NCBI GenBank assembly: GCA_002452405.1
Contig: DKFP01000014.1
Coordinates: 124,001-188,000 of the forward strand
Source of the DNA: Deferribacteraceae bacterium UBA6793
GTDB taxonomy: Bacteria; Chrysiogenota; Deferribacteres; Deferribacterales; Geovibrionaceae
Reading direction: 5' to 3'
DNA: 64,000 bases
Part shown: one piece after another, positions 51,631 through 60,782 of the stretch
Numbering within the stretch: the stretch's first letter is position 1
How the letters are laid out: the number at the start of each line of letters is the position of its first letter
The notes under the pieces: model-generated
Told to the model about the DNA's origin: nothing
Seen by the model: only the letters and a program-made list of their open reading frames with translations
Database searches by the model: none
Made by a program: the position numbers and the translations under genes

Positions 51631-52803
51631 ATGGCGAAATGTATTAAAGATCTGAACCTGAAAGGAAAAAGAGTATTCATCCGCGTAGATTTCAATGTTC
51701 CTGTTAAGGGCGGCGTGGTTAAAGACGACACCCGCATTGTGGAGGCTATGAAGACCATCCGCTATGCACAGGGACAGGGCGCAAAGGTTATCCTTGCTTC
51801 CCACCTCGGAAGACCCAAAGGTGAGAAGAATCCGGACTATTCGCTGGCTCCCGTGGCGAAATACATTACGGACAAATTCATGCCCGTCACATTTGTTGAA
51901 GACTGCATTGGTGCACCGGTTGCGGACGCAGTGGCTAAGATGAAAGACGGCGACGTTATCCTTCTTGAAAACCTCCGTTTTTACAAAGGTGAGGAGAAGG
52001 ATGAACCGGAATTTGTTAAAGCGCTGGCGGCAAATGCAGACGTATACATAAACGATGCGTTCGGAACATGCCACCGCAAACACGCTTCCACATACGGTAT
52101 GGCTGAACTTATACACGACAAGGCGGCAGGCTTCCTTGTTGAGAAAGAGATACAGTATTTCAGCCAGCTCATTAAAAATCCCGCAAGACCTTTCGGTGCC
52201 ATCGTCGGCGGCGCAAAGGTCTCAGACAAGATAGGTGTTATCAAGTCTCTTCTGGAACTTGCGGACGATATTTTCGTTGGCGGCGCAATGGCGTACACCT
52301 TCCTGAAATATCAGGGGCATACTGTCGGCACCTCCCTTGTTGAAGAGGATCAGCTCCACGTTGTTGAGGAGATATTTGCCATAGCCAAAAAGAAACAGGT
52401 GAAGATAATGCTCCCTATGGATCATGTTATCTCCAAAGAGTTTGGCGGAGAACCAGTAGCATGTGACGGCGTGGATATACCCGATGGATTTATGGGACTT
52501 GATATAGGTCCTAAAACTGCCGAGATGTATATCCATGAACTGAACAGGTGCAAAACTATCCTCTGGAACGGTCCTATGGGCGTTTTTGAAAACCCGCAGT
52601 ATGCTAACGGCACCTTCTCCATAGCCCGTGCTCTCGGCAAAGCTGAGGGAACGGTTGTTGTCGGCGGCGGAGATTCCGTTGCTGCGGTGAACCTTGCAGG
52701 AGTGAGCGATACAATAGACCATATTTCAACTGGCGGAGGCGCTTCACTCGAATTTATCGAGTTCGGGTCGCTGCCTGGTATCGACATACTGGATAGAAAA
52801 TAA
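51631..52803 (+). CDS. pgk: Phosphoglycerate kinase
   Basis: 390 aa, ATP-forming step of lower glycolysis. N-terminal RVDFNVP, ASHLGRPKG and DAFGTCHRKHAS, and C-terminal nucleotide motifs WNGPMGVFE and VVGGGDSVAA with STGGGASLEF. Standard length. Follows gapA in one unit; a family 1 repeat directly follows the stop. Confidence 0.97.
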   Translation: MAKCIKDLNLKGKRVFIRVDFNVPVKGGVVKDDTRIVEAMKTIRYAQGQGAKVILASHLGRPKGEKNPDYSLAPVAKYITDKFMPVTFVEDCIGAPVADAVAKMKDGDVILLENLRFYKGEEKDEPEFVKALAANADVYINDAFGTCHRKHASTYGMAELIHDKAAGFLVEKEIQYFSQLIKNPARPFGAIVGGAKVSDKIGVIKSLLELADDIFVGGAMAYTFLKYQGHTVGTSLVEEDQLHVVEEIFAIAKKKQVKIMLPMDHVISKEFGGEPVACDGVDIPDGFMGLDIGPKTAEMYIHELNRCKTILWNGPMGVFENPQYANGTFSIARALGKAEGTVVVGGGDSVAAVNLAGVSDTIDHISTGGGASLEFIEFGSLPGIDILDRK

Positions 52804-52808
52804 TTTTA

Positions 52809-52892
52809 ATGAGACTGCCGCGTCAGCCTGACGGCTTCCTCGCAGAGACCTGTTTTGTCTTCGCGAGGAGCGGAGCGACGCGGCGATCTCAT
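52809..52892. repeat. Dispersed palindromic repeat family 1, copy g
   Basis: 84 bp, the best-preserved copy: ends ATGAGACTGCCGCGTC and GACGCGGCGATCTCAT are inverted repeats of 16 bp with two mismatches. It lies 5 bp after the pgk stop and 13 bp before the nudix ATG. In-frame codons inside the repeat extend the nudix frame upstream, but that extension is repeat-derived. Confidence 0.9.
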
Positions 52893-52905
52893 AGAGTCAG
52901 ACTTT

Positions 52906-53283
52906 ATGAAAGAAATTAACGTTGTTGCGGCGGTACTTCAGAAGGAAGGAAAGTATTTCGTAGCCCGCCGTCCGCTGGACAGACAGCTTGGCGGTCTCTG
53001 GGAGTTCCCCGGCGGAAAGATAGAGCTGGGCGAAACTCACGAAGAGGCGCTCATCCGCGAGATGCTGGAAGAGTTCGATGCAGACGTTAAAGTGTGCAAC
53101 TTTATTAAGACTATTCAAAAGGTTGCAGACGATAGAAAAATAGTTTTGCACTTCTACTATTCTGATTTGATTTCGTCAAGATTCGAAATGAAAGAGCATA
53201 TCGGCATGTTTTGGGGAACCGTGGACGAACTCAAAACAAAAGAGCTCGCCCCCGGTGATCTTGAAATTCTTGATTATTTATAG
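52906..53283 (+). CDS. MutT-like Nudix hydrolase
   Basis: 125 aa. The Nudix box GGKIELGETHEEALIREM with LEEF follows (G-x5-E-x7-REUxEE), and an N-terminal ARRPLDRQLGGLWEFPGG matches MutT 8-oxo-dGTP diphosphatases. I chose ATG at 52906 because the longer frame reads through repeat copy g. No clear ribosome site is visible. It is convergent with and overlaps the DUF815 gene by 10 nt. Confidence 0.87.
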   Translation: MKEINVVAAVLQKEGKYFVARRPLDRQLGGLWEFPGGKIELGETHEEALIREMLEEFDADVKVCNFIKTIQKVADDRKIVLHFYYSDLISSRFEMKEHIGMFWGTVDELKTKELAPGDLEILDYL

Positions 53284-54008
53284 ATATTTTTGTAAATCGC
53301 AAACTGTTTGGCAATTCTGCCGCTTCTTCCGCCCCTGTCCATGGCATAGGCTTCTGCTTCAATTTCCCATCTGTCATAGAGACCTATGTTAAATTGTTCA
53401 AGATAAGATTTAACAATTTGTTTGTAATCTTTTGGGTTCAAGGGATAAAAGCCTATCGCAAGCCCGAAGCGCGCAAACAGAGAGGCTTTTTCATTAACTT
53501 CGTCTCTGTCGTACACGTCGCCGAAGGTTTCAGCCTTTTCCGTTATCATGTGCCGCTTGTTGGAAGTGGCAACAAAGATGCAGTTTTTCGGCTTCTCTTC
53601 CAGTCCGCCTTCGAGGATCGACTTGAAAAGACGGTACATCGAATCGCCCGCATCAAACGAAATATCGTCCATGCAGATCATCACGAAACGGTCAGACATT
53701 TTGCGGATTTCTCCATAAAGACCATAGAGATCCGTTATGTCTGTGTGACGGAACTCAACTGCTGTAAGTCCATCTTCCGCGTATTCCGTGAGGAGCATTT
53801 TTATCATGGTTGACTTACCCAGACCCTTCTCTCCCCAGAGGAGCATATTAAGAGCCGGTATGCCTTTTATGAACGCTTCTATATTTTTGACAGCCAGATT
53901 CACCTGCCTGTCTATGGCGACGAGATCGCCTCTTCTCACCTGTTCTATGTGGTCTATCTGGACGAGTTCGCCGTCAAGCCACCTGTATGCATTTGTTTTA
54001 TTTCCCAA
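53274..54008 (-). CDS. DUF815 AAA+ ATPase
   Basis: 244 aa. Walker A WGEKGLGKST near 60 and Walker B FVMICMDDISF near 107, with sensor-like FVATSNKRHMI and an arginine-rich ARFGLAIGF segment, match the DUF815 family of AAA-type ATPases. The function of the family is unknown. The gene overlaps hemB by 11 nt and ends the heme operon, so it is probably co-expressed with heme synthesis. Confidence 0.82.
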   Translation of the reverse strand: MGNKTNAYRWLDGELVQIDHIEQVRRGDLVAIDRQVNLAVKNIEAFIKGIPALNMLLWGEKGLGKSTMIKMLLTEYAEDGLTAVEFRHTDITDLYGLYGEIRKMSDRFVMICMDDISFDAGDSMYRLFKSILEGGLEEKPKNCIFVATSNKRHMITEKAETFGDVYDRDEVNEKASLFARFGLAIGFYPLNPKDYKQIVKSYLEQFNIGLYDRWEIEAEAYAMDRGGRSGRIAKQFAIYKNIYK

Positions 54009-54969
54009 GAGTTTTCGCCGCTTCCTTCGCGTAATAGGTTATGATTATGTCGGCTCCAGCGCGTTTGATGGAAGTAAGCGCTTCCATCATGGCTCTGTGA
54101 CCATCCATCCAGCCGAGCTGGTCTGCCGCCATTATCATGGCGTATTCGCCGCTGACGTGGTATGCGGCAACGGGTCTGTCGAAATTCTGTTTCAGGTCGC
54201 TGATGATGTCCAGATAGGGCAGAGCGGGTTTGACCATTATTATATCTGCACCTTCCGCTATGTCCAGTGCCGCTTCTTTAAGTCCTTCTGTACGGTTCGC
54301 CGGATCCATCTGATATGTTTTTCTGTCGCCGAATTTAGGGGTGGATTCTGCTGCCTCGCGGAAGGGTCCGTAGAATGCGGAGCAGTATTTAACGGAATAG
54401 CTCATAATCGGTATGTTGGAATATCCGTTGTCGTCGAGGATATTTCGCATCTCTTCCACGCGCCCGTCCATCATGTCGCTGGGAGCAACCATGTCCGCGC
54501 CCGCTTTGACGTGTGTTAGGGTTTCAAGGGCGAGGTAGTGGAGCGTTTCGTCGTTGTCCACTTCGCCGTTTTTAATGATTCCGCAGTGACCGTGGTCTGT
54601 ATATTCGCACATGCAAACGTCGGTTATGACCAGCAGGTCTTTAACGTGTGCCTTGATTGCGCGTATGGCTTTCTGAATAATGCCGTGTTCGTTGTATGCT
54701 TCGGAGCCCATTTCGTCTTTGTATGCGGGGATACCGAACAAAATCACGCCGGGGATGCCGAGGGCTTTGACTTCTTCGCACTCTTTAATGATGTTGTCGA
54801 TGGACATTTGGAAAACGCCTGGCATGGAGGAAACTGGATTTTTGATGTTCTCGCCTTCGCAGACGAACAGCGGGTAGATGAAATCACTGGCGCTGAGTGT
54901 GGTTTCACGTACCATTCGTCTCATTGTTTCGCTGGTTCTCAGTCTTCTGGGTCTGTCTATGGGGAACAT
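53998..54969 (-). CDS. hemB: Porphobilinogen synthase
   Basis: 323 aa, condenses two 5-aminolevulinates. The zinc-binding motif DVCMCEYTDHGHC identifies the zinc-dependent form. The two active-site lysines are in SVKYCSAFYGPF and MVKPALPYLD. Last standard heme gene of the hemX-A-C-D-B unit. Confidence 0.96.
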   Translation of the reverse strand: MFPIDRPRRLRTSETMRRMVRETTLSASDFIYPLFVCEGENIKNPVSSMPGVFQMSIDNIIKECEEVKALGIPGVILFGIPAYKDEMGSEAYNEHGIIQKAIRAIKAHVKDLLVITDVCMCEYTDHGHCGIIKNGEVDNDETLHYLALETLTHVKAGADMVAPSDMMDGRVEEMRNILDDNGYSNIPIMSYSVKYCSAFYGPFREAAESTPKFGDRKTYQMDPANRTEGLKEAALDIAEGADIIMVKPALPYLDIISDLKQNFDRPVAAYHVSGEYAMIMAADQLGWMDGHRAMMEALTSIKRAGADIIITYYAKEAAKTLGK

Positions 54970-54980
54970 AAGCCACCTCT

Positions 54981-55658
54981 TTAAAGTGAGTTTATAATCT
55001 CTGTCATAGCCTCAAGTGTGAAGTCCTTTGGCACGAGGCATGTTTTACCATATTTATTCACCGCATCCGCAGTTGTTTTGCCGATTACGACGATGTTTTT
55101 GTCAGTATCTGCCACATCGAAGAACGCCCGCACGGCTGAGGGCGAAGCAAAAGTGACAACGTTGATTGCGTTGTCAGTGATATAAGCCTCAATTTCAGCT
55201 TTTGTTCTCTGAACAGGAATCGTTCTGTATATAGTGACAATTTCTGCGGTGCATTTGTTCTGTTTCAGCCACTCATGAAAATTTCCCGCACGTGTTTCAG
55301 CGCCTGCCATCAGAAAAGTCCTGCCAGTGAGGTTAAGTCCTGAAAACAGTGCTATAAGCCCCTCCGCGGAGAACTCTTCAGGCATAAGGTCAACTGTGAA
55401 GCCGGATTTTTCCATGGCAGCTTTCGTTGCGGAACCTACCGCCACTATCTGTCCGAAACGGACGGAATCTTTATATCTGTCGAAGTATTTCACCGCGTTA
55501 AGACTGGTGAAGACGCCATAGTCATAATAGCCTTTTATTTCCGCGTCAACGGGAACGCACTCTATCATCGGCAGGGAAAACGGGGTATGACCCGCCTGCG
55601 ACAGGATTTTTGCAAACTTCGCGGTTTTGTCGGCTTCCCGTGTTATAAGGACGTTCAT
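54981..55658 (-). CDS. hemD: Uroporphyrinogen-III synthase
   Basis: 225 aa, two-domain cyclase closing the tetrapyrrole ring. Sequence conservation in the family is low; recognisable parts are VLITREADKTAKFAK, TSLNAVKYF, AVGSATKAAMEKSG and TFASPSAVRAFF. Context between hemC (1-nt overlap) and hemB is decisive. No fused methyltransferase domain is present. Confidence 0.92.
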   Translation of the reverse strand: MNVLITREADKTAKFAKILSQAGHTPFSLPMIECVPVDAEIKGYYDYGVFTSLNAVKYFDRYKDSVRFGQIVAVGSATKAAMEKSGFTVDLMPEEFSAEGLIALFSGLNLTGRTFLMAGAETRAGNFHEWLKQNKCTAEIVTIYRTIPVQRTKAEIEAYITDNAINVVTFASPSAVRAFFDVADTDKNIVVIGKTTADAVNKYGKTCLVPKDFTLEAMTEIINSL

Positions 55659-56581
55659 CAGGCGTTTTTGTAGATTTCGTCCAGTATCTCTTTGCCGCCG
55701 TTGCCGAGAATTTTGTCGGCGAGGGCTTTACCAAGAGCTTCCGCGTCTTTAATATCGCCTGTGATGCTTTCTTCGATGAAGACACTGCCTTCGATATCGG
55801 AAACAAGACCGCGCATGGATATCACGTTGTTTTTGATTACGGAGTGTCCGGCTATGGGTGCCTGACATCCGCCCTCCAGACGGCGAAGGAACGCGCGTTC
55901 GCATTTAACGCGTGTTTCGGTCTCGTCGTGACGGAGGAAATTCAGCAGGTTCATCATCTCTGTGTCGTTTTCACGTATTTCGATGCCAAGAATCCCCTGA
56001 CAGCAAGCAGGAAGCATCAGTTCGGTGTTGAAAGTGTCGCTGACGCGCTCCTCGAAACCGAGGCGTACAAGTCCCGCTTTCGCAAGGATGATACAGTCAT
56101 ATTCGCCCTTTTCCAGCTTGGCAAGGCGTGTGTTCACGTTGCCGCGCAGGTCTTTGATAACGAGGTCGGGGCGGTATTTTTTAAGCTGCACTTTTCTGCG
56201 CAGGCTGCTTGTGCCGACGATTGCGCCCTGAGGCAGTTCGTCGAGTTTGTTATATTTAACGGAAACGAAGCAATCATAGGGTGTTTCGCCTATGGGGCTT
56301 GCGTAAAGTGTCAGTCCTTCGGGCAGTTCCATGGGAACGTCTTTCATGCTGTGTACGGCTATGTCGGCGGTGTTGTCCAGAAGCGCCTGTTCAATCTCTT
56401 TAACAAACAGACCCTTTCCGCCAATCTTTGCCAGCGGAACGTCGAGGATGATGTCCCCTTTTGTCTTTATGACGTTAAGCTCGACCTCAACCCCGTGCTT
56501 TTCCATAAGCAGTGCTTTGATGTGTTCTGCCTGCCAGAGTGCGAGGTTGCTGCCCCTTGTTGCGATTACGACTTTTTTCAT
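55658..56581 (-). CDS. hemC: Hydroxymethylbilane synthase
   Basis: 307 aa, polymerises four porphobilinogens. N-terminal ATRGSNLALWQA, Arg-rich GTSSLRRKVQL, ACCQGILGIE and the dipyrromethane cofactor Cys in EGGCQAPIAG. Overlaps hemA by 4 nt and hemD by 1 nt. Confidence 0.96.
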   Translation of the reverse strand: MKKVVIATRGSNLALWQAEHIKALLMEKHGVEVELNVIKTKGDIILDVPLAKIGGKGLFVKEIEQALLDNTADIAVHSMKDVPMELPEGLTLYASPIGETPYDCFVSVKYNKLDELPQGAIVGTSSLRRKVQLKKYRPDLVIKDLRGNVNTRLAKLEKGEYDCIILAKAGLVRLGFEERVSDTFNTELMLPACCQGILGIEIRENDTEMMNLLNFLRHDETETRVKCERAFLRRLEGGCQAPIAGHSVIKNNVISMRGLVSDIEGSVFIEESITGDIKDAEALGKALADKILGNGGKEILDEIYKNA

Positions 56582-57849
56582 TTCACATCCTCAAGTTCGA
56601 ATAAGATTTTAAGAGCCTCGTCCAGTGAGTATCTGCCCTTCACCGCGGAAGCGTTTTTAAGGTTTTTCAGCGGGGTGTGCAGTACCTTGTTCATGTATGC
56701 CGTAACGAGGTATTCTATTTTAGCAAGTTCTTCCTTGTCCTCAACCTTGAATTTGGACGAAAAGCGTTTAAGCTCCTCTTCCTTTTTCTCTTCAAACTGC
56801 TGACGCAGGGATTTTATGACAGGAATAATTTTCATTGATTCCAGCCATTCATAGAACATTTCCAGTCCCGCGTCGATGTATTCCATGGCTTTGACAGCCT
56901 CTTTCTCACGCTGTTTGCGGTTTGCGTCAACAACAGCTTTGAGGTCGTCTATGCTGTAAACGTATACGTTTTCAAGCTCGTTTATGAGGGGGTCTATGTC
57001 TCTGGGCACAGCTATGTCTATGAAGAACATGGGGCGTCGTTTCCTGTGCGCCATGGTCTCTTTAACGTCGGCGGCTGTCACCAGAAGGTCTGTAGCACCT
57101 GTGGAGCTGATTATGATGTCCGAATCGGGCAGGCAGGTCTTGAAACGGTCAAACTCTATCGCGGAACCGTTTACCTCGCCTGCGAGGCGCTGCGCCTTTT
57201 CGAAGGTTCTGTTGGTAACGGTTATTCCGCCTATACCTGCGGTGACAAGGTGTTTTGATGCCAGTTCGCACATCTCGCCCGCGCCTATTATGAGAGCGTG
57301 TTTGTCGGAAAGGCTGCCGAAAATCTTGGTGGCAAGCTCAACTGCGGCATAGCTGACGGAAACGGGATTTTCACCTATGCCTGTGTATGTGCGCACTTTT
57401 TTGGTGGTTTTGATGGTGTATTCCTCAAGTTTTTTGAGGAACGTTCCCGCCCCGCCGTAGAGACGGCAGTTCTCGAACGAATCCTTAACCTGACCGAATA
57501 TCTGCGGTTCACCCATGACAAGAGAGTCCAGTCCGCTCGCCACACGGAAAATATGGCGCACGGAATCCTCTCCGCAGTGGATATAGGTATACTTGCGAAG
57601 CTCCGACCTGTCCATTTTGCAGTGTTCGGAGACAATCTCAAGAACGCTTTCAATGTTGCACAGGAAGTCATCGGTTACTATGTAATATTCCACCCGGTTG
57701 CAGGTGGATATGATCATAGCCTCGTATATCCTGTCGTTGTTCATTATTTCAGAATAAATCTCAGCAAGTTCCGACCCGTCAACGGCAAGGGTTTCCCTCA
57801 CGCCGACAGGTGCGGTGTTGTGGTTTAAGCCTAAGACTGCAAGCTGCAT
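56578..57849 (-). CDS. hemA: Glutamyl-tRNA reductase
   Basis: 423 aa, first committed step of the C5 heme pathway. N-terminal LGLNHNTAPVGVRE, the catalytic Cys in ISTCNRVEYY, the NADPH domain IIGAGEMCELASKHL with ISSTGA, and the C-terminal dimerisation helices. It follows hemX after 7 nt, an order also seen in Firmicutes and deltaproteobacteria. Confidence 0.96.
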   Translation of the reverse strand: MQLAVLGLNHNTAPVGVRETLAVDGSELAEIYSEIMNNDRIYEAMIISTCNRVEYYIVTDDFLCNIESVLEIVSEHCKMDRSELRKYTYIHCGEDSVRHIFRVASGLDSLVMGEPQIFGQVKDSFENCRLYGGAGTFLKKLEEYTIKTTKKVRTYTGIGENPVSVSYAAVELATKIFGSLSDKHALIIGAGEMCELASKHLVTAGIGGITVTNRTFEKAQRLAGEVNGSAIEFDRFKTCLPDSDIIISSTGATDLLVTAADVKETMAHRKRRPMFFIDIAVPRDIDPLINELENVYVYSIDDLKAVVDANRKQREKEAVKAMEYIDAGLEMFYEWLESMKIIPVIKSLRQQFEEKKEEELKRFSSKFKVEDKEELAKIEYLVTAYMNKVLHTPLKNLKNASAVKGRYSLDEALKILFELEDVK

Positions 57850-57856
57850 ATTTGTG

Positions 57857-58648
57857 TCATCCCATTACAAAAAAAGCCACACCGACGTATGTTATCAGTA
57901 CGGAAATAAAACCAACGATTGTAGACAAAGCTGTGTCCTTTGGTGACATTCCCTTTATCTGTTTATAAAATGTTATACCGCTGTAAATTATCCATGTAAT
58001 TATGGCAAAAACAAGTTTCGGGCTGAAGATGTTTATCATGCCTTTGGCATACATCATCCAGATAAGTCCCGAAAGAAGCCCTATGGTGAAGGTGTAGAAA
58101 CCGATATAAAGCGTGGTGTTTATCAGTTTGTCTATGGTGTCCAGCGGCGGGAAGCTGCGGAAGATAATCCCGAAGTTTTTGTTTTTAAGCTGCCGCTCCT
58201 GAACGAAATACATGATTCCGCCTATGGTGGAGACCATAAAAAATGCTGTACCTATAATTGTGAAAGGCAGGTGGATATAAAGCCAGAAGCCTGCCGCATG
58301 TGGGTTTACATTCGCGGGCATACCTCCGGCAAAGCGGGCTATCATAACGAAAAGCACCGTAAGCGGGAAGATAAAAAGCCCCAGCGTAAGCCTGCGATAT
58401 TTCACATACATCATGATATAAACAAGCATCAGCGCCTGTGCAAGGAAGAGGAAAAGTCCGCTGACAGAACCGAACGGGAGCATGTGTTTTGTCTGCCAGA
58501 GAGTGATGAACTGTGCCGAAGAGAACACCAGTCCGAGAACGGCGAAGATGTTTGTTATTGCCGCAAGCCTCTGGTACCCCATGAAAATGAACAGGGTAAC
58601 ATGCAGAAGCGCAAGCACTGCGCACAGAATGGAAAGGTCGAAAAACAT
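57857..58648 (-). CDS. HemX/CcsA-family membrane protein
   Basis: 263 aa, about eight transmembrane helices, cytochrome c assembly (CcsA) fold. The conserved region FWLYIHLPFTIIGTAFF matches the family, but the Trp-rich WGxxWxWD heme-handling motif of true CcsA is absent, favouring HemX. HemX of Bacillus limits HemA levels, which fits its position upstream of hemA. ACGGAG precedes the ATG. Confidence 0.83.
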   Translation of the reverse strand: MFFDLSILCAVLALLHVTLFIFMGYQRLAAITNIFAVLGLVFSSAQFITLWQTKHMLPFGSVSGLFLFLAQALMLVYIMMYVKYRRLTLGLFIFPLTVLFVMIARFAGGMPANVNPHAAGFWLYIHLPFTIIGTAFFMVSTIGGIMYFVQERQLKNKNFGIIFRSFPPLDTIDKLINTTLYIGFYTFTIGLLSGLIWMMYAKGMINIFSPKLVFAIITWIIYSGITFYKQIKGMSPKDTALSTIVGFISVLITYVGVAFFVMG

Positions 58649-58678
58649 TGTTTGTCCGCTCCGTTTTACGCTCTTATC

Positions 58679-58764
58679 TCCCCCTTTGTAACAGGGGGAT
58701 TAAGGGGGATTTTAATTAGATATCAATCAAATCCGCCCCAGCCCTCCTTTTTCAGAGGAGGGGG
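58679..58764. repeat. Palindromic GC-rich intergenic element
   Basis: Two 7-bp hairpins, TCCCCCT with AGGGGGA (58679-58685, 58693-58699) and CCCTCCT with AGGAGGG (58742-58748, 58756-58762), flank an AT-rich centre. The outer segments GGGGGATT and AATCCGCCCC are roughly complementary. Similar words occur as dispersed repeats in many bacteria. It lies in the 344-bp gene-free stretch 58649-58992; the remainder is AT-rich with no clear feature. Confidence 0.6.
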
Positions 58765-58992
58765 TAAGACACGGTAGTTTAGTTCGCCGACAATCCGCTG
58801 TCGGTGATAAATCAAAACCTGAAACTAAATTATATATAACACAGGTATTTTTGAAAGGGAAAATTTATTAAGCCCGAATGCAAAATTATTTCAGAATGAG
58901 ATTTTATGTTGCGTCATTTGGCATTTAGGGCGTACAACAACAAAATAATTTTTATACTTGCATTTAATTGAGTTTGGACGAAATTGATGTAG

Positions 58993-59868
58993 ATGGTACA
59001 ATGTATGACAGAAATGATCGGCAAACCTATCTCGCTGGAACATAAATCCCTGCTTGCCCCTAAGCTGAAATCAGTCAATATCCCTGTATCTGAATACAGC
59101 TTTCAGAACCTTTACCTTTTTCGCGGAAACCATGATTATCATGTTTTCGATAAAGACGGTTTCACCTTTATACAGGGATCGACGTATGACGGAAAAATAC
59201 ACATCATGCCGGCTACGGACATGCGAGATATTCCCGTTGACACGCTGCGTGCGCTTCAAAAAAACTGCGACTTCTTCTTCCCTGTTTTCGAAGACTGGGC
59301 GGAGTATTTCAGGCAGTACGGCGTGAACCTCACCTATCTTGACGGCGACACGGACTATATATACACCAGTGTGAAGATGTCCACCTATGCCGGACGCAAA
59401 CTCCATAAAAAACGCAATCTGCTGAAACAGTTTACGCAACTTTATTCCGCTACTGCGTTCATGATTACCAAAGATAACATTCAGGATGCGTTTTATATCC
59501 TTGACGAGTGGCAGAAACAGACCGATATGCCAAAAGAGGAAACGGACTATAAAGCCTGCCACGAAGCGCTTACGCTTTATCATGAACTTGGCATATGCGG
59601 CGGCATATACTATGCGGATAAAAAACCTGCTGCGTTCATCCTCGGCGAGGAGCTGACAGAGAATACCTATGTAATGCACTTTGCCAAAGGGCTTACTATG
59701 TATAAAGGCATATATCAGTTTATTTATAACGATTTCGCATCTATATTGCCTAAAAGATACGAATTTATAAACTTTGAACAGGATCTGGGCAGCGTAGCAC
59801 TGCGTGTTGCGAAAACCAGCTATGTTCCCGACGTGCTCGTTAAAAAGTACAGAATGACTTTTATTTAG
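58993..59868 (+). CDS. DUF2156 (LPG_synthase C-terminal) GNAT-like protein
   Basis: 291 aa, soluble. Matches the C-terminal catalytic domain of phosphatidylglycerol lysyltransferase-like proteins (DUF2156): N-terminal YSFQNLYLFRGN, central KMSTYAGRKLHKKRNLLKQF and the terminal motif FINFEQDLGSVALRVAKTSY with PDVLVKKY. Stand-alone bacterial copies are of unknown function; aminoacylation of a lipid or peptide is possible. Start is uncertain between 58993 and 59005; no good ribosome site is visible. Convergent overlap of 8 nt with the next gene. Confidence 0.75.
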   Translation: MVQCMTEMIGKPISLEHKSLLAPKLKSVNIPVSEYSFQNLYLFRGNHDYHVFDKDGFTFIQGSTYDGKIHIMPATDMRDIPVDTLRALQKNCDFFFPVFEDWAEYFRQYGVNLTYLDGDTDYIYTSVKMSTYAGRKLHKKRNLLKQFTQLYSATAFMITKDNIQDAFYILDEWQKQTDMPKEETDYKACHEALTLYHELGICGGIYYADKKPAAFILGEELTENTYVMHFAKGLTMYKGIYQFIYNDFASILPKRYEFINFEQDLGSVALRVAKTSYVPDVLVKKYRMTFI

Positions 59869-60616
59869 TGACCAGAAGAAGGATGGCGAACATTATTACC
59901 GCCGCCGAAACGAATCTCTTTACAAAAACGTTTCCCGCTTTAACGGAAAATTTTGCAGCAATGACAGCGCCGATGGCCATTCCTGCACCCAGCAGTAAGC
60001 CCTGAAGCCAGACGACCTTGCCGTTGTATATGAATACAACCATCGAAAGAGTGGCTGTGGAGAGGTTCATGAACATCTTTATTGCGTTTCCGCGGATGTA
60101 GTCCATGCCGCTCATAACGCAGTACGCAAGCACAATAAAACCCACTCCTGCCTGAATGAAACCGCTGTAAATACCCATTAAGAAGAATATCAGAACACAC
60201 ACGGCAGTATTTTTAAAACCGTTTTCGAGGTCTTCTGCCACTTTCAGTGTTTTTGGTTTGAAAAAGGTCACAAGGGTCATGATGACCATAAAGAACGCCA
60301 GATATTTGCGGAAAGCATCCTCGGCAACGATGGTTGCGAGGTATGAACCCAGTAATGCACCGGCGACAGACGGAAGTATGGAAACCTTGCCCATACGGAC
60401 AGGGAAATAACCCATGGTGCGGAATTTGTTGAAACCGAAAACGGATTGTATCCAGATGCCAAGTCTGTTTGTGGCGTTTGCCACGGTGGGTTCCAGACCG
60501 GTGAAGATTAGCAGAGGGGTTGTCAGAAAAGAACCTCCGCCAGCCATGGTGTTTATGAATCCGGCAAAAAAACCGAATGCCGGAAGTATCAGATATTTAA
60601 GAAGTTCAAAGTCCAT
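59861..60616 (-). CDS. TSUP (TauE/SafE) family permease
   Basis: 251 aa from the ATG at 60616; earlier in-frame codons read into a dispersed repeat. About eight transmembrane helices with the two family motifs FFAGFINTMAGGGSFLTTPLL (first half, repeat 1) and IYSGFIQAGVGFIVLAYC (second half). Members export sulfite, sulfoacetate or other organosulfur compounds. No sulfur genes are adjacent. Confidence 0.85.
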   Translation of the reverse strand: MDFELLKYLILPAFGFFAGFINTMAGGGSFLTTPLLIFTGLEPTVANATNRLGIWIQSVFGFNKFRTMGYFPVRMGKVSILPSVAGALLGSYLATIVAEDAFRKYLAFFMVIMTLVTFFKPKTLKVAEDLENGFKNTAVCVLIFFLMGIYSGFIQAGVGFIVLAYCVMSGMDYIRGNAIKMFMNLSTATLSMVVFIYNGKVVWLQGLLLGAGMAIGAVIAAKFSVKAGNVFVKRFVSAAVIMFAILLLVTK

Positions 60617-60683
60617 CGGCAATAATATACCCGAAACTGCATATGGGCAAACGGAAAAAAATAAATTATAAATAAAACGTATT

Positions 60684-60768
60684 GAGTAAAGACGGGGTCG
60701 CGTCGTCGCCGTGCTCCTCGCGAAGACGGACGTTGTTTGTCTTTGCGAGTGCAACGAAGCAATCTCAT
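60684..60768. repeat. Dispersed palindromic repeat family 1, copy h
   Basis: About 85 bp with a degraded left end (GAGTAAAGACGGGGTCGCG), GTGCTCCTCGCGAAGACGG inside and a good right end GAAGCAATCTCAT. It lies 14 bp before nth and extends the upstream frames of nth and the TSUP gene. Confidence 0.8.
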
Positions 60769-60782
60769 TTTATCGGATAAAT

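Noticed and set aside
52855..52905. N-terminal extension of the nudix protein
   Set aside because: The extra 17 codons come from the family 1 repeat and the conserved Nudix N-terminus begins at the ATG at 52906.
60617..60782. Extended starts for nth and the TSUP permease
   Set aside because: Both extensions translate the family 1 repeat copy h on opposite strands and add no family-like sequence.
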